DNA of 64,000 nucleotides from G963663775 sp963663775 (GTDB taxonomy: Bacteria > Bacillota > Clostridia > Oscillospirales > Butyricicoccaceae), in the NCBI GenBank assembly GCA_963663775.1, contig OY760624.1:62001-126000 (forward strand), given 5' to 3'. The notes below the pieces were generated by a model. That model was not told where the DNA came from. It worked only from the letters and a program-made list of their open reading frames with translations, and did no database searches. A program made the translations under genes and the position numbers. Positions 35,125 through 43,938 of the stretch are shown in pieces. The number at the start of each line of letters is the position of its first letter. Position 1 is the stretch's first letter.

Positions 35125-35481
35125 TCAACGGGTACGCATGTACTGCCTGTTCTCGCGAAGAGACTTCTTTGTTGACATGGTTACGTCAAGCAAAATTCTT
35201 CTCTCATAGTCGCTGCAATCTGAAATGAGTGTGGCGAATTGATGGTTGGTAACTTTTATTGTGTTTTCAAGATTATCTATTAAAAGTTCATCTGCCGTGG
35301 TATTCAGAGCATTGACGAGAAGGATAAAGGTATCCAAGCTCATGCTTTTTGTTCCACATTCTATATAGCTGACATAGGTTGGAGAACGGCCAATGAGTTC
35401 AGAAAGTGTCAGCTGAGAGAGACCTCTTCTTTTTCTGATTGCTTTAATCTTTTGTCCAATTGAAATGTAATTGAGCGCCAT
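35125..35481 (-). CDS. XRE-family transcriptional regulator
   Basis: 118 residues from ATG 35481 (GGAGG 8 bases upstream): MALNYISIGQKIKAIRKRRG, LSQLTLSELIGRSPTYVSYI, ECGTKSMSLDTFILLVNAL form a standard SinR-like HTH; the C-terminal 45 residues are helical. It may regulate neighbouring accessory genes; no target is visible. Isolated between the repeat and an IS3 element. Confidence 0.83.
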   Translation of the reverse strand: MALNYISIGQKIKAIRKRRGLSQLTLSELIGRSPTYVSYIECGTKSMSLDTFILLVNALNTTADELLIDNLENTIKVTNHQFATLISDCSDYERRILLDVTMSTKKSLRENRQYMRTR

Positions 35482-35612
35482 AGTTGATACCTCCAAAATA
35501 ATTTTATCGGTATCAGTATGGTCAATAGGCTATAACTGTTGTGATAAACTAAAGTTGTAACAGTAGAGGCTCATAAGATATACTGAAAGAACCAAAAGAA
35601 AAGAGGGACAAA

Positions 35613-35897
35613 ATGTCACAGAATTATGAGCCGGAATTCAGAAAAAGAATTGTACAGTTACATGTAGAGCAAGGACGCACATATAAAAGCATCACAGCGG
35701 AATATGGAGTTTCGAAAGCGAGCATCTCCAAGTGGTGTCGAGAATTTGCAGAAGAATGCCAAACAAATCCAGAAGCCCAAGCAGAATATGATGAAATGAA
35801 GGAAATTCGGCGATTACAGCGAGAACTGGCAGAAGCAAAAAAGGAAAATGAATTTCTAAAAAAAGCGGCGGCATTCTTTGCAAAGGAAATCGATTAG
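35613..35897 (+). CDS. IS3-family OrfA
   Basis: 94 residues: an HTH (YEPEFRKRIVQLHVEQGRTY; SITAEYGVSKASISKWCREF) and a leucine-zipper coil (IRRLQRELAEAKKENEFLKK). The slippery heptamer A AAA AAA followed by G at 35858-35864 lies in its last third and leads in -1 into the OrfB frame, which is open from there. Confidence 0.9.
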   Translation: MSQNYEPEFRKRIVQLHVEQGRTYKSITAEYGVSKASISKWCREFAEECQTNPEAQAEYDEMKEIRRLQRELAEAKKENEFLKKAAAFFAKEID

Positions 35898-36721
35898 AGG
35901 CTTATCGATTTATCCAAAATCACTATAGTATATTCGGCATTCGGTGGCTGTTACGCCGGATTGGAATTTGTCCAAACGCATACTACAATTTTCTGAAAAA
36001 TCGAAAAAAAGCATATCAGGAACATAAACAACAAGTGTTCAAGCAAATAGAACGGATTTATCACGAGCATAATGGTGTGGATGGATATCGTCAAATGCGC
36101 ATTTTTCTATCGCGAATCTCTATTCATCTAAGTGCTTTAACTGTGCATAAATATATGAATCAAGCGTTAAAACTATACTCTATTGTGCGAAGAAAATTCA
36201 GAAAAACCGATTCAGGAAAACCGCATAAAAGATTCGAAAATTTGCTGCAGCAGGATTTTTCTGTAACACAGAAAAATCAAACATGGTGCACAGATTTTAC
36301 CTATGTAGCCCTTGCGGATGGTCGAATGTATTATAACTGCACCATCCTTGATTTATATGATCGCAGCGTAGTCGCCAGCATCACGGATAAACATATCACC
36401 AGCGATTTGGCGATTCGCACCTTGGAAAAAACGCTGGCAGCACAGCCGCGAATCCAAGGGAAATTGCTGCTGCACAGCGATCAAGTCAGTCAATTTACCT
36501 CGCATAAATTCACGGAATTTTGTGAATCTGTCGGCGTGACGCAAAGCATGAGCCGAGCCGGTTGTCCATGGCAAAATGCACCCATGGAACGCTATTTTAA
36601 TACGCTGAAGTCTGAATTGATTTACTTACATCATTTTCATTCGTTTACAGAGCTTTTTGCTGCAATAGAAAATTTTGCATATGTTTGGTATAACCATGTC
36701 AGACCGCATTCTTATTTGTAA
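35865..36721 (+). pseudogene. IS3-family OrfB with premature stop near the C-terminus
   Basis: Read in -1 from the heptamer, the frame gives LEAYRFIQNHYSIFGIRWLL, the HTH_21 stretch YHEHNGVDGYRQMRIFL, and the rve core with TWCTDFTYVALADGRMYYNC (Asp), LLHSDQVSQFTSHKF (Asp) and WQNAPMERYFNTLKSELIY (Glu). It stops at 36721 after RPHSYL; the usual YRTPFE follows in frame past the TAA. Only some 10 residues are lost, so activity is uncertain. Confidence 0.8.
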
Positions 36722-36819
36722 TATCGGACACCGTTCGAGATACGCTCTGCTAGCTGATTTCTTTTAGCCTCTTGTGTTACAATTTTACTTGACCAGGACA
36801 CATTTATTTTGCCTTTTAT

Positions 36820-36851
36820 AAACCACGAGTCAAACACTTGACCCGTGGTTT
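36820..36851. terminator. Hairpin before the recombinase operon
   Basis: AAACCACGAGTCAA (36820-36833) pairs with TTGACCCGTGGTTT (36838-36851), one mismatch; ATTCCTTTT follows on the plus strand. Confidence 0.6.
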
Positions 36852-36875
36852 ATTCCTTTTATCGACAAATATTTA

Positions 36876-36881
36876 TATAAT
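36876..36881 (+). promoter_or_regulatory. TATAAT box before the recombinase operon
   Basis: A perfect TATAAT lies 34 bases before ATG 36915. At 17 bases upstream there is only TTCCTT, a poor -35, so activation may be needed. Confidence 0.4.
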
Positions 36882-36914
36882 ATTTGAGAGACTATTTTTT
36901 CGGGGGAAATCGCT

Positions 36915-37523
36915 ATGAATGAAGTTGAAATATTTAATAAACTGAACGGAATTGCGGAAACGCCACAATTCTCTATTATATTTGGCGAAGATTCCGAACA
37001 ATCAAGGAAGATTGCAGAACACAAAGAATGGTTACAGCGTATCCGTCAAGAAAGGCCGAATACCGAGGTGCCATATAAGGTTGGAATCTATATTCGCTAT
37101 TTCAATCAAACCAAATATGAAGATTATCTTTCGTATCACAAAAAGCAATTTACCGACACAATTGGCCTTTGTCCGAAATGGACGCTCGTAGATTTTTACA
37201 TAGATGCAGGTTCCTCGACACCCAATATGGAATCATCTCCCGAATGGAGCCGTTTGTTAAATGACTGCTTCGACGGCAAAGTGGATTTGATTATCACGCA
37301 GAAGGTTTCCAATGTATCAAAAAAGATACACGAGATAACTCTCTGCGCTCGTTTGCTTGCGGCCCAAAATCATCCCATCGGTATCTATTTTATCTCAGAA
37401 GATATTTTTACACTCGCTTCCTATTATCAGGAAGATTTAAAAGACACATATTTTTTGCCTTTCCCTGATTGGCAGGTACTTCCCGATGATGAAAATAAAG
37501 TGAGGGGTAAACTGCATGATTGA
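36915..37523 (+). CDS. Resolvase-domain protein lacking the catalytic serine
   Basis: 202 residues. After a 50-residue N-terminus it aligns with the resolvase domain of the next gene: KVGIYIRYFNQTKYEDYLSY against RVAIYVRVSTDDVKQTTSYE, WTLVDFYIDAGSS against WTLVKIYADEGIS, and LIITQKVSNVSKKIHEI against IVICKNVSRFARNVTDC. The catalytic Ser is Phe63 here, and the active-site arginines of SRFARN are Asn and Lys. It ends where the recombinase domain would begin, so it cannot recombine alone. It overlaps the next gene by 8 bases. A regulatory or subunit role is inference. Confidence 0.82.
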   Translation: MNEVEIFNKLNGIAETPQFSIIFGEDSEQSRKIAEHKEWLQRIRQERPNTEVPYKVGIYIRYFNQTKYEDYLSYHKKQFTDTIGLCPKWTLVDFYIDAGSSTPNMESSPEWSRLLNDCFDGKVDLIITQKVSNVSKKIHEITLCARLLAAQNHPIGIYFISEDIFTLASYYQEDLKDTYFLPFPDWQVLPDDENKVRGKLHD

Positions 37524-39420
37524 TGAACAGAAACGATTGCAAAAACAGTGGCATATCGAAAAGACACGTAAGCGGATGCAGGTTACAATTGATCATGATA
37601 ATTATGAGTATGTCCCTGAAAAGAAACAAACGGATTACTACGACAACAATATTAATCAGCGTGTGGCTATCTATGTTCGTGTTTCCACAGATGATGTGAA
37701 GCAGACAACTTCCTATGAGTTACAGAAGAAATACTATGAAGATTTCGTTTTGCATCATCCCAACTGGACACTTGTAAAAATTTATGCCGATGAGGGCATC
37801 AGTGGTACCTCGCTTAAACACAGGGATGCATTTAGCCTTATGGTTACCGAATGCAAAGCCGGAAAGATTGACATAGTTATCTGCAAGAATGTATCCCGCT
37901 TTGCCCGTAATGTTACCGACTGTATTGGCATTGTCCGGGATTTGGCAGCATTGAAACCTCCGGTCGGTGTTTTCTTCGAATCCGAAAGCATCTTCTCTTT
38001 AAAGGATGACTCTCAAATGGCCCTGACTTTTCTGGCTACTATGGCGGAGGAAGAATCACATACAAGAAGCCGGAGCATGGAAACCTCTCTCCGCATGAGA
38101 CTGGACAACGGCATTCCTCTCACTCCTAAGCTCTTGGGATACACCCATGATTCCAATGGTGAACTGGAAATTAATCCAGAGGAGGCCCCCACAGTAAAAC
38201 TTGTTTTCTATATGTATCTGTATGGGTATTCTACCGGGCAGATTGCGGATACACTCGTCGCTCTCGGACGTCGCTCATATCTTGGAAATATCAACTGGAC
38301 ATCAGGCAGTATCGTTCAAATTTTAAGGAATGAACGGCACTGTGGAGACGTGTACACCCGGAAAACTTATACGCCAAACTACAGGGATCATCTCGCCAAG
38401 AAAAATCGCGGAGAACGTCCGCAGAGTAGATATTTCAATCATCACAGAGCGATCGTAACGAGAGACGATTTTATCGCTGTTCAACGAATGCTTGATAATG
38501 CTAAGTTTGGAAATAAGTCCATTTTGCCGGAGCTTAGGGTTATTGACAGTGGTATCTTAAAAGGTTTTGTAACAATAAACCCCCGGTGGGCGGGATTCAA
38601 AGAAGCCGAATACTTTGGAGCCGCCAAAAGTGTTTATTCCACACTTGATACCGAGCAAGAGTCTGCCCCTATCGAAACAGAAGAAGAGTACCAGCTCGAA
38701 GTAGGCGCGGGAGATTTTGATCTGCGCGGATTCGAAATTACCCGCTCTGAGTTTTTGAATTCCGGTCGCCGTCCTACTGTAACTTTTGGAGATAAAAAAA
38801 TAAAATTCAGCATGGAGTGCATCCGAAAGTTCAAGGAAAAGAACCATGTAGAATTACTTGTTAATCCCATTGAGAGAAAATTTGCGATTCGTCCTGCTGA
38901 CAAGAAGAACCGAAACGCTGTCATGATATCCAAGGTAATAAATGCGAATTATTACCCTCGGGAGATATCATCTGCCGCGTTCAGCAATACCCTATTCTCT
39001 CTATTTGGTTGGAACATGGATTGTAAATACAGAATCATTGGTTCCCTATACGAACAGGGCAATGAATTGGCATACATTTTTGATGTTATCAATTCTGAAG
39101 CTCTATTCAAGCCTTATGTTTTGTCCGCAAATGAATCAACTGAAGAAGGACAGGTTTCCATCCAGCCATTAACACCATATGGCAAACGGATTCGAGCAAT
39201 TCCAGAGGAATGGGCGACCTCTTTTGGAAAACAATTTTATCTGCACGAGCTATCCTTCGCTGCCCTCGAATGTCAAAGTGAGATTGATTGGAAGATTCGC
39301 TTAGAAGGCCAGCTTTATAAAACCGGAAAAAAGATAGCTGTGACAGAGTTTGATGAGCTGAAAAAATACATCAAACAGGAATTGAGTGGAGTCACGCCAC
39401 AGGAGGAAGGTCATGAATGA
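37516..39420 (+). CDS. Large serine recombinase with novel C-terminal domain, no zinc ribbon
   Basis: 634 residues. Resolvase domain about 47-190 (YVRVSTDD with Ser57; SRFARNVTD; FLATMAEEESHTRSRS), recombinase domain about 195-330 (LLGYTHDSNGELEINPEEAP; ILRNERHCGDVYTRKTY). After LRVIDSGILKGFV, where relatives usually carry a CxxC zinc ribbon, there are no cysteine pairs. Instead about 240 residues follow that match the two downstream proteins (FEITRSEFLNSG; VELLVNPIERKFAIRP; LFGWNMDCKYRIIGSL; IPEEWATSFGKQF). It starts inside the previous gene and ends inside the next. Its att sites are unknown. Confidence 0.9.
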   Translation: MIDEQKRLQKQWHIEKTRKRMQVTIDHDNYEYVPEKKQTDYYDNNINQRVAIYVRVSTDDVKQTTSYELQKKYYEDFVLHHPNWTLVKIYADEGISGTSLKHRDAFSLMVTECKAGKIDIVICKNVSRFARNVTDCIGIVRDLAALKPPVGVFFESESIFSLKDDSQMALTFLATMAEEESHTRSRSMETSLRMRLDNGIPLTPKLLGYTHDSNGELEINPEEAPTVKLVFYMYLYGYSTGQIADTLVALGRRSYLGNINWTSGSIVQILRNERHCGDVYTRKTYTPNYRDHLAKKNRGERPQSRYFNHHRAIVTRDDFIAVQRMLDNAKFGNKSILPELRVIDSGILKGFVTINPRWAGFKEAEYFGAAKSVYSTLDTEQESAPIETEEEYQLEVGAGDFDLRGFEITRSEFLNSGRRPTVTFGDKKIKFSMECIRKFKEKNHVELLVNPIERKFAIRPADKKNRNAVMISKVINANYYPREISSAAFSNTLFSLFGWNMDCKYRIIGSLYEQGNELAYIFDVINSEALFKPYVLSANESTEEGQVSIQPLTPYGKRIRAIPEEWATSFGKQFYLHELSFAALECQSEIDWKIRLEGQLYKTGKKIAVTEFDELKKYIKQELSGVTPQEEGHE

Positions 39421-40183
39421 AAACAAAGAACCGCAAATATCATCAGATGATTCACAGAGTATGAGAGATCATTCTCAGCCTGTTGAACCCACAGCATCAG
39501 ACGGTGCGCCCGTGCTTTCTAAGAACGATGAGTTGTTGGAGATGGGTGCGGCTTTTGATTTTGATGGATTTCAGGTTGTTAGGCGTGCGTTTTTTGCCCA
39601 CTTGAATGAACCATCGGTATCTTTTAACAACTACAAGTTTTATGTGAATACAGCTTGTCTTTCAAAATTCCCTGAAACAGAGCATGTGCAGGTGCTTGTT
39701 AACCGAAAAACTAAGATTCTCGCTCTGCGCCCTTGCCAGGAAGGCGAAAGGGATTCTTTCCTTTGGTGCAACCATTCTAAGGGGAAGCGCAAACCGAAGC
39801 AAACCACTTGTAAATTGTTTTTTGCAAAAATAGTATCGCTTATGGGTTGGAATCCAGACTATCGGTATAAGCTTACTGGAAAACTCATCCATGCAAACGG
39901 CGAATACCTTATTGCTTTTGATTTAACTGCTACTGAAGTGTATCAGCGGACATTTCCTGAAGGTGCGAAACCTAAGACATCAAAAACTCCTGTATTTCCT
40001 TCCGAATGGCAGGATCAATTTGGTTTGCCGTTCAATCAACATCGACAATCCATGCAAATCAACATATTTGATGGTTATGCCATTTATGCAATCAAAGACA
40101 ATTCCAAGATGGATGGCAACACTTCTGCTGCAGAGCAACAAGCTTTGGTACCAAGTTCAAATAATGGAGGTATAAGCGAATGA
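39413..40183 (+). CDS. Accessory protein sharing the recombinase C-terminal domain (256 residues)
   Basis: ATG 39413 has CAGGAGGAAGG upstream and overlaps the recombinase stop by 8 bases. After a 45-residue polar N-terminus, FDFDGFQVVRRAFF, HVQVLVNRKTKILALRP, SLMGWNPDYRYKLTGKL, LIAFDL and FPSEWQDQFGLPF line up in order with the C-terminal domain of the recombinase. No catalytic domain is attached. It may bind the same DNA or form mixed complexes with the recombinase; that is inference. Confidence 0.75.
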   Translation: MNENKEPQISSDDSQSMRDHSQPVEPTASDGAPVLSKNDELLEMGAAFDFDGFQVVRRAFFAHLNEPSVSFNNYKFYVNTACLSKFPETEHVQVLVNRKTKILALRPCQEGERDSFLWCNHSKGKRKPKQTTCKLFFAKIVSLMGWNPDYRYKLTGKLIHANGEYLIAFDLTATEVYQRTFPEGAKPKTSKTPVFPSEWQDQFGLPFNQHRQSMQINIFDGYAIYAIKDNSKMDGNTSAAEQQALVPSSNNGGISE

Positions 40184-40554
40184 CTGAACCATCTAACCTG
40201 CTGACTCAAATATCAATCGATTTAAAGAAATTTCGTATTCGAATACATAAAGAATCATTACATTTCATCGGCGATCCCCAATATATTCAATTCCTTGTAA
40301 ACATAAGTAGCAGACTGGTGGCGATTCGAGCAGTTGATAAGGAACAGGTCGATTTACAGACACATAGGGTTGATCAAACACGCATGGAGTCTGATTTTTC
40401 CTTTGAGATATACAGTCGCCCTTTCATTGAAAGGTTATGTAAAGAATTTGATTGTTTTAACAAAGGTAATTCCTATCGTTTAACAGGAACCGCTATTAAA
40501 TCTGAACGAATCGCTGTTTTTCCCCTTGATTCGCTTCAAAAAATCGATATTTAA
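40180..40554 (+). CDS. Accessory protein, shortest form of the shared domain (124 residues)
   Basis: ATG 40180 overlaps the previous stop as ATGA. The protein consists almost only of the shared domain: FRIRIHKESLHFIG, YIQFLVNISSRLVAIRA, IERLCKEFDCFNKGNSYRLT, GTAIKSERIAVFPL match the same strands in the recombinase tail and the 256-residue protein. Similarity is lower but the order and spacing hold. Unknown function; coupling suggests a fixed ratio with its partners. Confidence 0.7.
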   Translation: MTEPSNLLTQISIDLKKFRIRIHKESLHFIGDPQYIQFLVNISSRLVAIRAVDKEQVDLQTHRVDQTRMESDFSFEIYSRPFIERLCKEFDCFNKGNSYRLTGTAIKSERIAVFPLDSLQKIDI

Positions 40555-40565
40555 GGGAGACATTT

Positions 40566-41540
40566 ATGGAAAGTAAGGCTTTACAAACCCTTAATATCGA
40601 CAAGGACTTTAAAAATTTAATCCGTCCTCTGCAAAAGAAGGAATATCTTCAGCTTGAAGCCAATCTTTTGACAGATGGCTGTCGCGATCCCATTATCACA
40701 TGGAATGGATTCATCATTGATGGTCATAACCGCTATGAATTATGTATGCGGCATCAGATTCCTTATGCTGTTGCCCAAATGGAGTTTGATTGCCGCGAAT
40801 CTGTCATAGCCTGGATTTGTGCCAATCAGCTTGGAAAGCGCAATATTACCGAAGAAATGCGTAAGTTCCTTATCGGTATGCAGTATGAATCAGAGAAACT
40901 GGCTAATAGTTTAAAAAATGTACGAGGTAAAAATCAATACGGTGAACCTGGATGCGAATTATCTTGTGAGATATCCGAGTTAAGAGAGGAAGCTAAACCC
41001 TATTTTTCGAGTCATGTCACAGCTCAGCGTATCGCACAGGAAAATCAAATATCGGGCGGTACAGTTTTGAAGTATGCAATCTATACACGGGCCTTAGAAA
41101 CCATTGGTCAAAAAGCTCCTGAAATGGTTCCGAAAATTCTTTCGGGCAGATATAAAATATCTCATAATAATGTAGTGGATCTATCCGGGCTTACTTCCGA
41201 TGAAATTAAGAAAGTCGGACGAAGAATGGAGCAAAGCCAGCAACCGTTTGTTCAATATAACAGAACACGGCAAGAAATGCAGTACACAAAGGGACAGACG
41301 GTTTTGACTGAATCCCCATCAACCCCATCTGTTAAGGATATGCCCGCCTTTGACCCGGATGCTGAGATAACCGCTCTAACACTTACAATCCCATCGTGGG
41401 CAAGCTCAATTAAACGCACTCAAGCAAATACGGATTTTGACAGTGTTTCTGATTACGCCAAAAATAAACTTACGGATACGCTCATTGATCTTAAGCACAC
41501 AGTATCAAAGATGTTGTCCGAAATAAAGGAGGATGCGTAA
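40566..41540 (+). CDS. ParB-fold protein 1
   Basis: 324 residues. The N-terminal ParB/Spo0J-like domain has IRPLQKKEYLQLEANLLTDG, PIITWNGFIIDGHNRYELC (the DGHxR motif) and ICANQLGKRNITEEMRKFLI, a DNA-binding helical middle (TAQRIAQENQISGGTVLKYA) and a polar tail. Chromosomal ParB binds CTP and DNA for partition; phage and element versions may regulate or nick. GGGAG precedes ATG 40566, and the stop abuts the next start. Confidence 0.8.
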   Translation: MESKALQTLNIDKDFKNLIRPLQKKEYLQLEANLLTDGCRDPIITWNGFIIDGHNRYELCMRHQIPYAVAQMEFDCRESVIAWICANQLGKRNITEEMRKFLIGMQYESEKLANSLKNVRGKNQYGEPGCELSCEISELREEAKPYFSSHVTAQRIAQENQISGGTVLKYAIYTRALETIGQKAPEMVPKILSGRYKISHNNVVDLSGLTSDEIKKVGRRMEQSQQPFVQYNRTRQEMQYTKGQTVLTESPSTPSVKDMPAFDPDAEITALTLTIPSWASSIKRTQANTDFDSVSDYAKNKLTDTLIDLKHTVSKMLSEIKEDA

Positions 41541-42443
41541 ATGGACGATTTTAGCATGTATGTTCCCAACGTTCATTTTGAACAAATTCCGATTAGAAAT
41601 CTGGTTTCCAATCAAGAATATCAACGTAATTTATCTCGGTCTCATATAGCACGGGCCGCTGCGAGCTTTAATTTATATCAGATAAACCCGGTCAAGGTCA
41701 GTCGCCGAGATGGTATCAACTATGTTTTCAATGGTCAGCATACTATTGAGATTGTGGCGCTCACATCCGGTTCCAGAGAGACCCCCGTGTGGTGCATGGT
41801 TTATGATGATTTGAGCTATGAACATGAAGCGGATATCTTCGCCAATCAGATGAAGTTCGTAAAACCGCTCAATCCCTACGAGGTATTCATGGCAAACATT
41901 GAAGCTGGCAATGATGATCAACTCATTATTCGTGATTTGGTAGAATCTTACGGGTTAAGCATCGGAACCAAAAAGGGACATGGGGTAATCTGTGCAGTAT
42001 CAACCCTTGCGTTTATTTATATAAAATACGGATACCATGGTTTGAGCCGTGTTCTTCGATTAATTATCGGAGCATGGGAAGGAGACCTTAACTCATTTTC
42101 TGGCAATATTTTAAATGCCGTTACAAGGCTCATTGTTGTATATGAAGATACTTTAAACGACGAGGTATTCAAAGAAAAACTTGGTGCAGTTTCGGTAAAG
42201 CAGCTTGTCCGAACAGCCAAAGAGCGTCGTCCCGGTTCTATGGGCGTTGCCGAAGCGATGGTGCTTGAATACAACGGAAAAAAGAAAAGCAATAGCAACC
42301 GCTTATTCATCAACAAGCTATATTCCCGTGAACATGCTATTTTCAAGACACTGGATGCACCTGACGATATGCTTAATGATGAAGCAAGTGACTTCAATGA
42401 AACACAGAATTTTGAGAATGCTAATGACGAAGATATGGAATAG
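41541..42443 (+). CDS. ParB-fold protein 2 (DUF6551-like)
   Basis: 300 residues, starting directly after the previous stop (TAA-ATG). IRNLVSNQEYQRNLSRSHIA, INPVKVSRRDGINYVFNGQH (the ParB-type box) and EADIFANQMKFVKPLNPYEV form a ParB-like N-terminus; the rest is helical and ends in a very acidic tail. The usual GHHR is NGQHT here. It probably partners with ParB-fold protein 1. A hairpin (42481-42514) follows. Confidence 0.75.
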   Translation: MDDFSMYVPNVHFEQIPIRNLVSNQEYQRNLSRSHIARAAASFNLYQINPVKVSRRDGINYVFNGQHTIEIVALTSGSRETPVWCMVYDDLSYEHEADIFANQMKFVKPLNPYEVFMANIEAGNDDQLIIRDLVESYGLSIGTKKGHGVICAVSTLAFIYIKYGYHGLSRVLRLIIGAWEGDLNSFSGNILNAVTRLIVVYEDTLNDEVFKEKLGAVSVKQLVRTAKERRPGSMGVAEAMVLEYNGKKKSNSNRLFINKLYSREHAIFKTLDAPDDMLNDEASDFNETQNFENANDEDME

Positions 42444-42480
42444 ATAAGAAGCATCGTAGCTCTATTTCCGGCTATCTCCA

Positions 42481-42514
42481 TGAGGTATCGTACCAAAATG
42501 TATACGATACCTCA
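42481..42514 (+). terminator. Hairpin after the recombinase operon
   Basis: TGAGGTATCGTA (42481-42492) pairs perfectly with TACGATACCTCA (42503-42514). No T run follows, so its terminator role is uncertain. 42515-42710 shows no gene. Confidence 0.55.
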
Positions 42515-42710
42515 ATTCGATGAATATCTTTGCTAAGGAGTAAAACGTCCCCATTTCCAATGGAAGATATGGAAAAAATGTGCAGTTAGTTGCAGCTCTA
42601 CGGTCTTTTGTTTTGCCGCTATCTCTGCACCGCTTTTGAACCGAAACACAATGGCTACCATCCCGCTGAACCGTAGCGGTATCGAGCAGCGTAATCCAGA
42701 GCCGCTCGTT

Positions 42711-43848
42711 CTACTCTGTCACGACCAGCGGCTGCTTTTTCAGCATCGCAATAAAGGTTATCAGTTCCTTACTCTTGCGTACCCGTTTATCTCTCTCCGC
42801 TTCGAGGGTGGTGTACTGCTCAAATGCGGTATTGTAGCGCTCCTCAATACGCCCGGCTTCCAGCGCATAGGCATCCTGCGACTGGGCGACTGTGGCGTTC
42901 TTTTTTATATGCGCTTTCATGAGTTCGGAGGCAACTGCCATCTCATCGCTTTCCTGCTGCATTTCAGCGTTAAGTACAGTGGTATCGCAAAGCGTCTGAC
43001 GAATGAACTCACAGTCGGCAAGCACGGCATCACGCCTGCCCATCAGCTCGTTGTAGGCGGCAAGAAACCGCCGCTTGATTTCTTCCTCGGTCAGCTTTGG
43101 AGTCCGGCACCTGTCCTCGTTCTTGAATTTCCGGTTGCACTGAAAAATCACGTTTTTATATTCGTCTGTGGAATGCCAAACCTTGCAACCGTAAAACCCA
43201 CCACAATCTCCACAGATAATTTTACTGTGAAATGCCTTGTCGCTGTAAGCCCTGCCAAGTTCCTTACGCCGTGCCATTTCATCCTGCACCATTTCGAACT
43301 CCTCCGGAGCAATAATGGCTTCATGTGAGCCTTCCACATAGTATTGGGCCACCTCGCCGTTATTGACGCGAAGTTCTTTTGTCAAGAAATCGACTGTAAA
43401 GCGTTTTTGCAGCAATGCATCCCCTTTGTATTTTTCGTTGGTGAGAATACTGGCAATTGTGGAAGCTCTCCACGTTTTCTTTCCAGCAGGGCTTAAAATA
43501 CCGTGTTCCATAAGAAAATTCGCTATGCCCTGCGTGGTTTTACCCTCAAGAAACATTTTATAAATCAGCCGTACCGTTTCCGCTTGCTCCGGCACTACTT
43601 TGATATTTCCGTCCTCCCCCTTTTCGAAGCCAAGAAATTGCGAGTAGCCTACGCTGACCTTACCGTCCGAGAAGCGTTTTCTCTGTCCCCATGTGACGTT
43701 CTCACTGATGGAGCGGCTTTCCTCTTGCGCCAGTGAACTCATGATTGTGAGGAGAAGTTCTCCTTTGCCGTCAAATGTATAAATATTTTCTTTCTCAAAA
43801 TAGCATTCGACCCCTTTTTCTTTCAGCTTTCTGATTGTAGCCGCTCAA
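42711..43848 (-). pseudogene. Large serine recombinase lacking its N-terminal catalytic part
   Basis: The open frame starts near 43848 without a start codon, reading AATIRKLKEKGVECYFEKEN, IYTFDGKGELLLTIMSSLAQ EESRS, then a recombinase domain (QFLGFEKGEDGNIKVVPEQA), a zinc ribbon (ICGDCGGFYG and FQCNRKFKNEDRC) and a C-terminal coiled coil. The first 100 or so residues with the catalytic Ser are gone, cut where 43849 begins unrelated sequence. An internal ATG 43742 could give a 343-residue product without catalytic activity. Confidence 0.88.
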
Positions 43849-43938
43849 ATTTTTTGGCAAATCATCTCAAGATTTTTGGCAAAAATAAAGCAGATTTTAT
43901 CCCCGATCAGTACGCCGCTGACCGGGGATATTTTGACC

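Larger units (their letters stand above)
35537..36800 (+). mobile_element. Second IS3-family element (IS3/IS51-like group)
   Basis: Imperfect ends: TGTTGTGATAAACTAAAGTT (35537) and, inverted, TGTCCTGGTCAAGTAAAATT (ending 36800), both leading to TTGTAACA...AGAGGCT. It carries orfA and a damaged orfB. It differs in sequence from the 22117 element. Confidence 0.82.

Noticed and set aside
42636..43328. A 230-codon plus-strand frame
   Set aside because: Antisense to the serine recombinase fragment, whose zinc ribbon and recombinase domain are clear on the other strand.
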